Part shown: positions 38,461 to 50,098 of the stretch, piece after piece
Layout of the letters: each line of letters begins with the position of its first letter
Numbering within the stretch: position 1 is the stretch's first letter
DNA from: Limanda limanda
Taxonomy: Eukaryota > Chordata > Actinopteri > Pleuronectiformes > Pleuronectidae
Reading direction: 5' to 3'
DNA length: 64,000 bases
NCBI RefSeq assembly: GCF_963576545.1
Contig: NC_083642.1
Coordinates: 6,662,901 to 6,726,900 of the forward strand
Program-made: the position numbers and the translations under genes
Notes under the pieces: generated by a model
What the model saw: only the letters and a program-made list of their open reading frames with translations
What the model was told of the DNA's origin: nothing
The model's database searches: none

Positions 38461-41400
38461 TTGTATTTACTGTTGACAGTTCTACTTAACTTAAATATAT
38501 AAATAGAGTGAGAACACTCTTAACAAATCCACATACCGAATAAACCAGCTTCAATAATTTAATTTTAGGAATTAATAACATTTTCAGGTCTTTATAAAGC
38601 AAAATACTTCTGCTCCAAACATCCATTGTGTAGCCCACCGCCAGGGACACGCACAGTGTCTGCTGATGGGCATTCCTCCTCTTTCACATGTATCACGTGC
38701 ATCAAGAGGAGCTTCATTAAGTTTGCTACACGCTAACTGTAGGCTTGAGTTACCTGCTTTTAAAACCATGGAGGTGTTGCCAAAGTTAAATATAACGTTA
38801 ACTAGGCCCATGTTGAGATGTTTATGTTGACGGGAAACAGGAAAACTTTTCAGCTGAGGCCAGAAAACTGCCTTACAATTCTGTCCGGTACGTTCAGGAC
38901 ATATAGGAGCCGGGGCCTATCTCCATACTCAACCCTCTCTCATGGGTCGACCATATTCCCATAAACAAGGGCAGAGGTCAGACGTCTTGCAGCATATGCA
39001 ATGATCTACCTTTGCCCATAACATTGCACAAGCGTAGTCCCTCACTCTTGATTGGTTTTAGGGATGCAAATGCCAAAAGACGGTAGGAATGTCATGTCTG
39101 GGATGAGGTAGGACAAGCCTGTGGTCCTGATAGTGTTTCTGTGCACGTCCTTCTCCATTAGTCATTACTGTGTGCAGACGAGGGGTGATGTTTACTCTGC
39201 TGAGACAAGCAAGTCTACTGCTCTGGGTTGCAACCTTGTGACTCCCTTCTCCCTCCCGCTGCCAGCTCTCCTAACGTCTAGCCCTAGCCCTGCCACTCCC
39301 GGGGCTCACTGGCCTATTGCTGCTGCTGCTGAATGCCTCCGTCTACCAGGACCTGGATTTTGGAATAAATCCGGCAGAAAAGGATGATACTGTCTGCCTG
39401 GTGTGTGTTCGGGGTGATATTTCAGGAAATAATAGCATAATACACACCAGGGATGTGATACTGCAATGCATTGTCGTGCCATATTTTCTCCCTTTGTCTT
39501 TAGTTTCCCTGTGTTGTCACTTTCACACATTACCTCCACCCACGCACACACGAGAGAAAGAGCGAGGTGGTGACAGAGACTTACTGCAGTACACAACGTA
39601 TGAAGTAGGGAGTTGTAATCCTTGGTAATAGATAGAAGGAAAATCAATTAAAACATGGTTGGATGGTTTATCATATGAAGATGATGAGAAGAAACGAGAT
39701 CATACGAAGGAGGAAATTAAAGATGATGGCAAACAATTGACAATTTGTGTTAATCTAATAGCTCAAGGACAGTGGAAGTAACAGAGCACAGAGAAAGACA
39801 AGTGTGAGATAAAAACAACAGCACAAATAAATAAACAGAGTGCCACAGATATAATGATGCGAGCTGTAACAATTATTGTAGTCGACAAAAATGAAAGGGA
39901 ATTAAGGTGAGGAGACAGAAACAAGGTTAACAAAACAGAGGTGAGAGATAATGACGGTGATTACGACATGTAATGGCAAAAGGGTAAAATCAATCATAAT
40001 GCACCAAATAAAAAATGAAATGATTACCAAGCTTATGCAGGAGGTCAGGGGTCAGAGGTCAAGTTCAATATAAACAGGGAAACCATTACGGCGTCTGCAT
40101 GGATGTCTCTGGAAGAAATAAACAAGGAGTTGATGTAAGTACACTTCACTGTAAGTGCTGTTTAAGTCCTACATCTACTTGACAATATGTAGCACTCAAA
40201 TATTAATGTGACACAATGCTGTAGTAAGCAGCGATTCATAGCAGCGCACAAACCGGAGAAGCTCAGTTTCCTTAAGTGGTGGTGGGCTATTTCAGGGTGT
40301 AGTGAATCGGAGACGCACTTATTCCATCCCTTTAAAACAATGGAAGGCATCTTTTTATCATCGCGTAACAGCGTCGAGACCATAAATTAAGTGTTAGCTC
40401 ATTTTAAAACCTCTCAGCAAAATTAGGTAGACCAAACAAGACACCGATGCAATGCTAACACATCACTCACACTTTATGTTTCGTGCTCCCGTGCGTAAAC
40501 ACTCCTGTAGACGGTATAGACATGAGTACGACAATGAGCGTGTTTGATTTTTTTGTTCAACCAAAACAAAAAAGAAAAATAATCCCATAGTTGCTGAGAA
40601 AACAGTCTGTGAGGCTCCGGTACGCTGAAGACGGCGGAGGCATTACTCTTTGCCAAATAAAGAAAAAGTACAGAAATGGCTGTGCAGTGGAAGCAGGAAG
40701 TATTCATCTATTTAAGTCTGCACATTTTGTTAAGCATAAAACACTTCACATTTATTTATTTGATATTATTTGTATACACAGGAAAAAAAACTAATGTGCT
40801 GCTCCAGACTTTCTCCACATATTGAATTTGAACAAATTCTAAAAAAGGTCGACAGTTTCACTCTCCCAACAACTGTCCATATGATGTGCGTGTTGTCAGC
40901 GGCCACAGGGTCAGTGACACTGCATCTCCACATTTCACTGGAGGATACAAAGATGACCCAGATCCTGGCATTTTGAAAAGAGTTGTATTGTCCATGTAGA
41001 GTTAAAGGCCAGCATGTAAAGGATGTATTAACAGACATTTTCACCACTCACAAAAACACCATTAAATCTTCAGTATAATAGGCGGATTTGCCTTTTCTTT
41101 TTTTAAATGCTGAGGAAACTGTATTTTTCAGCTATTAAAACCAGAAGCTAAAGATCCACTGAGGAGCATCCGTGGGGCCCAGAGTCACGTTTATCAGCGA
41201 GGAAGGACACAAAATAAATGGTTTTACAAGAAGGAAACATGTTGCCTGAGCCGCAACCCCGCCTGAGCGTGAAATCCAAACAACATTAGATGTAAGACAA
41301 TACTCAGTACACATTAGACCCTGAGGCAACATATCAGCACTGAAACAAGAAGGGAAGCACCTTTCAGAACAACCCTGCCTTTTATTAGTGTCTCGCACTT

Positions 41401-44339
41401 CAAGAAGCTCATGCACAAACTCGCAAGTAAGTGCATTCCGAGATTCTTCTGTCGTGCAGTAAAGAAAAACACTCCGGAAGCTTCTGCATCTGTGTGTGAT
41501 TAGTTCCACCACCTAAGATAAAGCGTGCAGAGCAAATGTAACCTCATCATAATGTATGTGTCACAAAGGCAGGGGGGACGCTCAACCAGAAAACAACAAC
41601 TGCTGTATGGTATAGCCGCCCACCACTGTGACGGAGCCTGGCGTGAATCCTGGTCCCGCCCGCGTTCTCCACCCATCATTAATCGTCTGATCATTGCGGA
41701 ACCGAAAGCGGCAGAGGCATGAGCAGACGGGAGATCTCACAGGTATTAGCTGCTAATTGCCGTCAACCAAACAAGCAGCACTTTGTGGAGAAAACAATCT
41801 ATATTAATTCTTCCTCCTCTCCCCTGCAGAATGCACGTCGAAGCTTCTCGGGCACACAAGATAAATGCCTATACCATAATCACAACTAATTGTGCAAATA
41901 ATCGCAAAGTTCTGGTGCCACCTATACCCACAATAAAACAAAAGCAATCTATGCAGCTCTTGGCTGTGAAATTGAAACAGTCCCATTTCTCTGGTCTCTG
42001 TCTTCGGCTCATTCATTATCTAACATTTGTATCTGCTCTGTGGTAAAAGCCAGATTTTTGCAAATGTGAGCGGAAGGGAGATGGAAGGAGGGTGATGACA
42101 GGGATTCATGGATGCTCTGGATGCTGACATGCTGTTCCAGCGTCTCGCCTCTCTCCACAAAACATGTGACAAGCTTCAAAGCCCACAGCTTTTATGCTTT
42201 GGAATAGGGTACGTCTTTTTTATTATATCCAAGTATCCCCTTTTGTAAGGATGAAACAAAATAAACAAACCAAACATCATCTGTAAATCGAGATAGCCGT
42301 CTGCAGGAGGTTTCTGCACCTAATCCCTTTCATTTCAGGTCAGTAAAATATTAGTGCTTTCTCACTGCTCTGATGGTCAAAGCACATTTCAAAGATTCCG
42401 TGCGCCTCTCCAGCAAAGGAAAGGAGAGGGAGAGAGACAGGGCAGTGGGGAGCTCTGGCAGTCCCCCATCTATTACAGACGGACCAATCATCAAAGACAA
42501 ATTACAGTACACTTCACTGGGATATGCTAATTTCAAATTAGACGCAAGTCATCAAAAGATCAGCATTGCAATATTTTGCATCTACAAATTGAAAATGTCT
42601 GCTTTCAGAGCAGGTTTTAATACCAATATATGTATGAATCAAAAAACATGAGCGCCATCCAGGGCCACAGGAAGCACGTACATTAAGACCAGGTTTAACA
42701 CAGATATATATATTTATGTGGTATTTTGCATAGAGATGGAAGATGAAAGTGTAATGTTTTAATATATATATAAAAATTCTTTTTGTGTAAAACTGCAGCT
42801 GATCAAACCCTGAAATACCACAGATAGGTGAAGGTCCTAAGTGGAAACATGATTCTCTCTTGTTCTGCTTTTGTTAGATTTAAAATAAAAAATTAGCAAA
42901 ATTGCAGACAACAGACTAGGGTTGAAGAAACAACAGTGACTTTCCCAGAAATAAAAAAAGCTTGCAATCTTTGTTGATGGCAGACAGGCAGGTAAACAGA
43001 TGCAGGAGATCCAAACAAAAACAGGCACACTCAAAACTCACCAAACGTACCAAACCACGAAGAGGAAACATGAGGGAACAGAACAGGTGCTATTCACGAA
43101 ACAGGAAGAAGAAAGGAAGTAAAGGAAATTATTTCAAAGTAAACAGGAGTAATAGGCTCAAAGTCCAAACAAGTGAAAAAAAGAGTCGGAAATCTATGAA
43201 TTCTAAAAAGTTTTACCAAGGTTTTTCAAAAGTCTGATGCTTTACAAATACAAACCAGCTCAAAACAAGTCTAAGCAAAGGATGTCAGAAGGTCCACACA
43301 AGCACCTAAAAGTCAGATCCCAACTGTTTCTCTGTGTGGGTACTGACAAATAAAATGGAGTATGAATTGAAATATATTGAATACAATATTTCTGAAGAAA
43401 TGTTGGTGTCACCTCTTCACTTGAGCGTAATATTACATGTTCTTCACCTCTTGTAGTGTTCTGTGAAAGGCAAGAGAGCCAAACATGTTCCCTCTGTGCT
43501 CCGTTCGCATCAGTCGACTCCTTCTTCTCTTGTTAAATTGCAGTTACACAAAAGCTAAAGTAGTTTGCTTCCCATGGACATTTACATTTGGGTAAATAAA
43601 ACTGAATTTGCACTGAGGTCTCTTGTGCCTGACTTAAATTCACATTATGTAATTAGATTGTTGGGATTTGTCGGCGGGATTGATTGTTTTGCAAAAACAT
43701 ATTTCTGCAAAACACTGTGGCCTTAAATACCTTTTCATATGGAGATAATCTAGACTGTTGTTCACCTGAAAAGTAAAAAATAATTCCCATAATGGTGTAA
43801 CTGGTTTATTTGGTTTGGGTTCCTGTCATCTGTTCTTGGATGAATTTGTCATGTGATAACTATTTCCTATACCCTGCATGTCCTTAACCACTTGAGAATA
43901 AACAAATCATAAAAATATCTGCATTTTAATCTCCTTGCTCCTTTTGTTTTGTTAGATGTTGATGACACTGACATATCTTCAAACTGTTCGCCGCTCTGCA
44001 AAGCATCAAACAGCTGATATCAGAGTATTTTTCAGGATATTTTGAAATCATAAACATATTGATGAATGTGTTCTGTTTGGTAGTTTCCCCCGGCTTGCAG
44101 ATCTTAATTTGGTGGAGCCCGGACATTATTATGATTTGTCGAACTCTGCTCTCAATAAGCGACATTAATTGCAACCTTAGCGCATCAACTGCAACATCAT
44201 CATCATCAGTGTAATAAATATAAGAAACGCACAAAAAAGTTTCTTCTCTACATAGACAAATAACTTCATAATGTCCTTATCAAAGTGTTTATCCATCACT
44301 GTGCGTAGTCCCATACATAAAACCCCAAAGGTTTGAATA
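38461..44339. other. Long gene-free interval
   Basis: About 5.9 kb with no supportable gene. Only AT-rich unique sequence, short A/T runs and a TATATA stretch near 42700-42770 are visible. A nested hairpin at 39397-39451 is listed separately. A leucine-rich short frame near 39302-39400 looks like a signal peptide by composition, but it comes from a CTG run and has no supporting start codon. Confidence 0.5.
39397..39451. other. Nested inverted repeat (possible hairpin)
   Basis: CCTGGTGTGT at 39397-39406 is the exact reverse complement of ACACACCAGG at 39442-39451. Inside, TATTTC and GAAATA (39418-39431) form a second perfect stem around AG. On RNA this gives a roughly 55-base imperfect hairpin. 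It matches no microRNA I can recall, and 10-base arms at this distance occur by chance a few times in 64 kb. Confidence 0.3.
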
Positions 44340-44460
44340 AAGGATATATAACTTATATTTCCTCCTGTATGTGTGCTAAGCTAAGCAAAGCCAACTATCT
44401 CCTTGCACTATATAAACGAAATATGTCTAGTTAAAGCTATTTATTTGTAATATTAACCGA
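44340..44460 (+). repeat. Possible fragment of the GCTAAGCTAAGC repeat
   Basis: TGTGCTAAGCTAAGCAAAGCC and the following segment resemble the forward form of the repeat at 16522-16750. The match is limited to one strong word and a weak flank, so this is tentative. Confidence 0.3.
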
Positions 44461-45124
44461 GAATGCATTGCAAATATTACAAGATACAAATAACAATCAC
44501 GTTCTTCCAAAGAAGAAGAAGAAAGTGAACGCTCCATTTCGTCTGTTATATTTCTTAAAGGGGGATTCAAAAGCAGCATAATGTCGATTTTTCTGAATGT
44601 GCAATGTTGAATGAAAAGGAAATTGATCGGTGAGGCTGCCTCATCTGATCAGTATGGATACCACTGCCTTCCATCATTTGCCCTGCCCAGGTTTCCATCG
44701 GTGATTTGAGGAGGAACACTGCCAAAGAGCAGTTAGTTTAAACAATAGAAACACAGACACACAATTACCCAGTCCTGAGGGAGTCACAGACTAAAGAGCT
44801 GGTCAATATTTCTGCGAAACATATGCATCAAAATGGCTGGGTCAGCTCCGGCGTCTTGGTGCCCGCCGCTTTCTTTCACTCTAAGTGCCTCTTCTCCCAA
44901 TCTGCGTCCGAGTGGAGCACAACTGCCACATCACCGAGGTGTGAATGCATTGATGAATTCACCCTTTACCTCGTGACACCTGATATGTAAAAGCACGGCT
45001 GTTCCCAAGCAATGAGCGGCGCGTTGACAATGTCAATATTTCTCTCCAACATGCAGAGTAGGCATACGGACTAATGACAGACAGAGTATATCAGCAAATG
45101 AGTGCACAACAGGAGCAGAGGACT

Positions 45125-45155
45125 GGGGTGGTGGGTGGTGGGTGGTGGGGGGGGG
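45125..45155 (+). other. G-quadruplex-prone repeat
   Basis: Four G runs of at least three bases are spaced by regular TGGT loops, and the last run has nine G residues. This is a textbook plus-strand G-quadruplex pattern. It sits in a gene-free stretch. Confidence 0.6.
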
Positions 45156-45228
45156 AATTAATAGCTCCAGCAACAAATGACCTGACAGGACAAAAGCAAA
45201 CACACAGACAGACAAAGAGGCTTGAAAA

Positions 45229-45244
45229 CACACACACACACACA
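45229..45244. repeat. Short CA microsatellite
   Basis: Eight CA units, 75 bases downstream of the G-rich tract. Confidence 0.85.
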
Positions 45245-47439
45245 GAAAGGTAATGGTACACATTCCAATACATGTTCTATCATATACACAGAAAAACAGT
45301 GTAGTGTTACCTCAAAATAACACGAGGACGGTAACATACAGAAACAGCGTAAATGTTTCTCGCATGTTAATAGTGGTAAAATATGAAAGAGAAAAAAACA
45401 CTTGAGTATTCCATATATATTATTCCAGTGTTTCAAAGGCTCGTCCATTAACAGTATCTGGTTGTGGAGCAAAAGACCAAACTCCTCTGTGACTTTCACC
45501 CACGACGGCCTTCTTTATTCAAGGCATTTGTGGTCAGGTAAACAGATTTTTACTTCTCTACTTCTTCGATAGAAAAATCCCTTACTTACGCCTCACTTGA
45601 TGGCCCCCCCGACACCCTCCGCCCCTCGGTTCTCGTACTCCCACAACCCCAGCAACGGGCTTATCAAGAAAGCACAACAAGGATATATTGTCAAGAATTC
45701 TTTTAGGCAGTCCTGATTGAAGAGGCTGACTTTTATTCTCTCAAGTACACCCTTCCGCTTTTTCCCTCTGCCATGGTACACAAGGGTACCATTACGGTGG
45801 CTGTGGACCTCATCCATTCATCATTCTTCTCACCTATGAAGCAAAACACACATATATCAACTACAGCTGCCCTCCCTCTTTCCTAAATCATGCTTTGTTC
45901 TGCTGCGTGTAAAGAAAACTGCCTCGGCTTTGGACAGCAACACCCAGCGAGCCAAGCGAGAGGAATGCAGGGGGAACGCTTCAGTGTTTTGCCCTGCAAC
46001 GTTTGAAATCCACAAATGAAAGGAAAGCGATTCAAGCGCAGTATTTTTAAGATTTATATATGATTAACAATTGATTTTTAAATTGATTTTACATTTGAGA
46101 ATTTGGAGTTTCGTCTATTTTACTTTTTGGGATCTGTAATTTTTGTTTATATTGGATTTACATGAAAGATACTGTATGTTCATTAACCTCTGGTGAAAAA
46201 ACTCAAAGAGTAATTTGGAAATGAGGCAATTCCATCAATCCAGGAAGAAAACACTGAGCCGATATCCAAACAGCCAGCAGCTGGTTAAAGCTCTGTTGTG
46301 TCCTTTATAGCCTTTCACAGGGTTCTAGCTTCATGTTTGTTCCTACTTTAACAGTTCAAAGGTGATATCGGGATTCATTAAAATAAGTGTAGGCCATTAC
46401 AGTGAAAAGCACAGGCCACACACTCAACGCACTTCATAAAAAGTGAGGGGAAAAAATAAGTGTCACTTTGCTGTGTGCTGTGTAGTACAACACACAAATA
46501 CATTTCTTTCAATGGTCTATTATTGGCAGATGTTGACTAAGGAGAAAGTCAGTGTGCATGATAGGAATGCCAATGACAAGCAAAGTTACCAATCCATTGT
46601 ATTGATCTGACTTACGAGCATAATCTCACTGTAATGTGAGGCGACTGTATGCATGTTTGTAATTCGCCTACTTCAAAAAACAGTTCATCAGATCTACTTC
46701 AATTTAATTTTGTGGATTCGGGCTCTGTGGCATTGGAGACTGGGACTCATGGTTCTGCAGACTGAATCCACTAAGTCTTCACCAAGTCGTCACCCTAACT
46801 TGCAGTGGCTCAGTCACTCCGAGTCACTTTTGTTGTAAAGGAACAGGCACTGCACTAGTAAATATTAATAACACTGCCAGTCTTTCATTTACCTCCTGTG
46901 AGGAGCTCTGTGAAAGAACGTGGGGTATTTGCTGTGTGAGTTGTAACGATTACAAAAATCAAAGAAAAGAAGATATTACAAAATAGTCAAGTAATTCTAT
47001 ATATAATATATAGGGAAACTTGATGTCTGCTATCAAAAGAGCAAAGCAAAGAACAAAGACATGTTCAATTCTTATGCAAATACACTTCTGTATCTGAACA
47101 GGGCTCCTGTGGATTTACCTCAGCTGGACACTGACTGGTTTGCATACTCTATGTGGGAGTGTTAATTGCGGTGAGATTATTTGCCATTTATTCATTACAC
47201 AAGCAATTTCTTTTGCATTATTCATCTTTCAACAGGATCCGGGCATGTTTTAATCACACTGAATGCAGAGTGACAATGCTGTGTCACCACTACCTTCTTC
47301 TGAAAAGCCAGCAGAAAAGCCGGCCCCATTTTTGTTCAACGTCGCAAACATCAGAACTTGAACAGATTAAAAAACTGTGCGTGTGCAAATATCACTGGTA
47401 TTTTAATAGAAAGAAAGTGTTTACATGTCTTTTTTGTAG

Positions 47440-47633
47440 AGGGATTGCAAAAATGCCAACAGAGTGGGCCGCCGAGCTTCTGACGCATGTTAGATATCTG
47501 TACGTGTGGATGTGGTGTGTTGGTGCAACACAGCAGGGGGGCTCTCCTCTTTTAATCTCTAATCCTCTCCTCACTGAGGAGGAGGAGAGGCTGAAGATCC
47601 AGGAGAGGATGGAGATCAGAAAGCAGAGAGAAG
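47440..47633 (+). other. Low-confidence candidate exon
   Basis: The stretch begins after a good acceptor (TCTTTTTTGTAG, ending at 47439) and stops at a weak donor (AAG then GTATCC from 47634). It lies in the longest open frame of the window, 197 codons from 47153 to 47746. The predicted segment includes KMPTEWAAELLTHVRYLYVW and a charged helix-like end, EEEERLKIQERMEIRKQRE. The charged end resembles coiled-coil regions of many proteins, and I cannot name a family. The purine-rich GAGGAG composition alone could explain it. Treat it as a hypothesis; it may equally be conserved noncoding DNA. Confidence 0.2.
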
Positions 47634-48892
47634 GTATCCCCTCCCAGACACGGAACCACACCATGGCACTCCTCCTGTCCTGTACTGAAGCTGTCACTAT
47701 CGGTGTCTGGGGCCATGAGGCAGGCAATTTTAGCACGGCGGTGTGAATCGATACCCAATCACATCACGTTCGCAGGCAGCACATCAACCTGAAGAGGCCG
47801 TGGCGCAATTTACAGCATATTGTTTTTGGCCCTGTGAGCAAACAGGCGCTAGGAGCAATAGAAGCATCATGGCAGAGCAAGACAAGGCCTTGTCATGGTC
47901 ATTAACAGCCTTATCTCTGGTCACAGAAGTACTCATATTAACCACTAGAGCCAAGGACGGCTGGAAAACACAAAGAGTGCATAATGCATCTGCTGTTTAT
48001 TGTTTTTTATTGAAATCCAATTTGGCAAAAGTCAACTTCAAATTAATCTGTCTGTCAGTGAACCGATCAATGCATCAGTCAAAGTGTATTTGCGTTGCAC
48101 CTTTCACGCAGGTTTGTGTTTTGCAAATAACGGATAAACCGAAAATAGGTAAAAAATAATAAAAATGCTGACAACGAGATACAGTAAAATATATTTTAGA
48201 GCTTTAGAAAAAGATCTCAAAAAAGATTTTGAAAAATGTATTGCATAAAATTGTTTTAAATCATAAATAATACAGTAGAGAACGCCACACTTGATCAAAG
48301 GTTAAGCTGAAGAGATACGAGATACAAATGCTACATAATTTATATGACGCATATAAATAGTAATTACATTTGTGTATTTCTTCAGTCTATCCATTTGAGG
48401 GAAAAGATTTCATATAATGCAAATATACCATTGAGAATAGAAATGTGCAACCCAAATCCACACCAGAAAACACAGTTAAATAAGATTAGAGTTGCTCCGG
48501 ATATACAGTTATCAGGTAATATCTGAATATAAACACGGGAATAAAACTGTGCCATTGAGGCGAGACATCAGTGCAGGTGGGATATGAAGAATCAAACTCC
48601 AGGGGTGTGACAGAATCATCCTCCCGGATCCCACAAACAAAAAACCCTGTTTGTTTATTTGTTTGCAACTTGCATCTTGTCATGCCAACAAGTGGCTTCC
48701 ATACACACCTGCAATCATTACCTTGACGCAGCGGGGTTTGCCACAGTGGAACACACTGCCACGCTGCGAGCACAGTGGGCTGCATGGATTAGAGTCGGGC
48801 GCCAAAAGGTATTCTCCAGGAAAACAAGAACTAAATCGGGTGTAGACCACATGTTATACTTAACCACAGAAAGAGGCGGCTTTGAGTGTGGA

Positions 48893-48931
<39 letters not shown>

Positions 48932-49473
48932 CATAAACATACTGTACTGCTGAAACACAAGGTCTTATCTTGACAGCGTTGTAAAGCTATTGTGAAATTG
49001 CAATCAAGCTGAAAAACCAACGACAGGTAATTAGTTACATGCTTCAGCGAGCACAGTTGCTGTCCGTTTCCTTGATAACTCTGTTCATATCTGCATTCCG
49101 AACAGGGAGAAGCATCGTGGCAATTAAAGCCTGGGATGATCTATAGTCCGGGTCCTGTGAACACTGTACGAGCGTGTTTCTTTATGGCTCACATTACAGC
49201 GAGAGCAGGTGTTGAGGAGACTTTTATCAATGTAGGCGGTTGAGTGGTTTACATGGAGACGGTCCACTCTTCTTCAATGTTCAATCGCTAATCTGATGTG
49301 GAAGGCACAACAGGATACAGGGCCACTGTATGTACGAATGACAGACATATCACTAGGGTTTGATTGATGCGGTTACTCCCCAGGGAGAATAAGCCACTAC
49401 TTCATTTTCAACAACTGCGGCTGGCAAAATATGCCGTAGCTGAGATGGTTGTTATGACTACGTAATTCTCTTG
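47634..49473. other. Gene-free interval with TG microsatellite
   Basis: No gene is supported. The part from 47640 to 47960 is unique, GC-balanced sequence that looks like a conserved noncoding block. A TG microsatellite occupies 48897-48930. The remainder is AT-rich. Confidence 0.5.
48897..48930. repeat. TG microsatellite (about 17 units)
   Basis: An uninterrupted TG dinucleotide run, the longest dinucleotide repeat in the window. Long alternating purine-pyrimidine tracts of this kind are known to be able to adopt Z-DNA. Confidence 0.95.
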
Positions 49474-49674
49474 AAATGATGCTTTTATTCAGTGTAGAAC
49501 CGACTGAAGCAAGTCAAGGGCAAAACTGCTAAAGCATTTACCTGCACACCTCAGACAAATATCAGCTTTACATATATTAAAATGATGCTTTTATTCAGTG
49601 TCGAACCAAATGAAGCAAGTCAAGGGCAAAGCTGCTTTTACCCACACAGAAAAATAGCAGCTTTACATATGTGG
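49474..49674. repeat. Local tandem duplication, two units of about 100 bases
   Basis: Unit 1 (49474-49579) and unit 2 (49580-49674) both begin AAATGATGCTTTTATTCAGTG. They share GAAGCAAGTCAAGGGCAAA and AGCAGCTTTACATAT-like ends. They differ by scattered substitutions and an 11-base net length difference in the middle. The junction is direct, so this is a simple segmental tandem duplication, not an array. No coding frame runs through it. Confidence 0.9.
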
Positions 49675-49815
49675 TCGGATTTTTTTTTCTTTTAAAACAC
49701 AATTGGTGATGAGGGTGTTTTAGCTTCTGGTCTGAGCATTTTTTTTACATTTAGTGTGAATTGATTTGTGCTCGGCAATTAGGTGGAAATGAAAATAGGC
49801 TTTGTCCATTTACCT

Positions 49816-50098
49816 AGAGCTCCGACTAATCTATGTTTTCATCATCGAATGAACTGGCAATTATTTCTTTAATTAGTTGGTTGAAAGTTTTGTATATAAA
49901 ATGTCTGAAATTAGAAATGAAAAGAATTCAAGGTGACATGTTTTAAACTGTGTCTCATTTGAAAGAACCAATCCCTTAGAACAAGAGATGTTTATTAAAA
50001 AATCTGACTTAAAATGATGAATCAATCAAGAAAACAGTTGCTAATTATTTTTCAGTTAAAGGACTAATTGATTAATTAAGTAGATGTTTCGGCTCCTC
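49816..50098 (-). mobile_element. hAT-like nonautonomous element, copy B
   Basis: Read in reverse, it starts GAGCCGAAACATCTAC. Read forward, it starts AGCTCCGACTAATCTATG, continues with TTCATCATCGAATGAACTGG and TATAAAATGTCTGAAATTAG, and ends GACTAATTGATTAATTAAG. These words correspond to the reverse complement of the family at 33085-33428. The copy is AT-rich and heavily diverged, without transposase sequence. Confidence 0.6.

Larger units (their letters stand above)
44461..47439. other. Gene-free interval
   Basis: No gene is supported. It contains a G-quadruplex-prone tract at 45125-45155, a CA microsatellite at 45229-45244 and AT-rich unique sequence at 46040-46200. A 74-codon minus-strand frame at 45593-45817 has some coding-like composition but no family match, and is discussed under findings. 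Confidence 0.5.

Noticed and set aside
38584..38811. 75-codon minus-strand frame near the GGGTTGGGAATCG repeat
   Set aside because: Lies in or beside repeat-derived sequence and shows no transposase or other domain I can identify.
39302..39400. Leucine-rich frame resembling a signal peptide
   Set aside because: The leucines come from a CTG repeat, there is no in-frame ATG with a sensible context, and no downstream exon.
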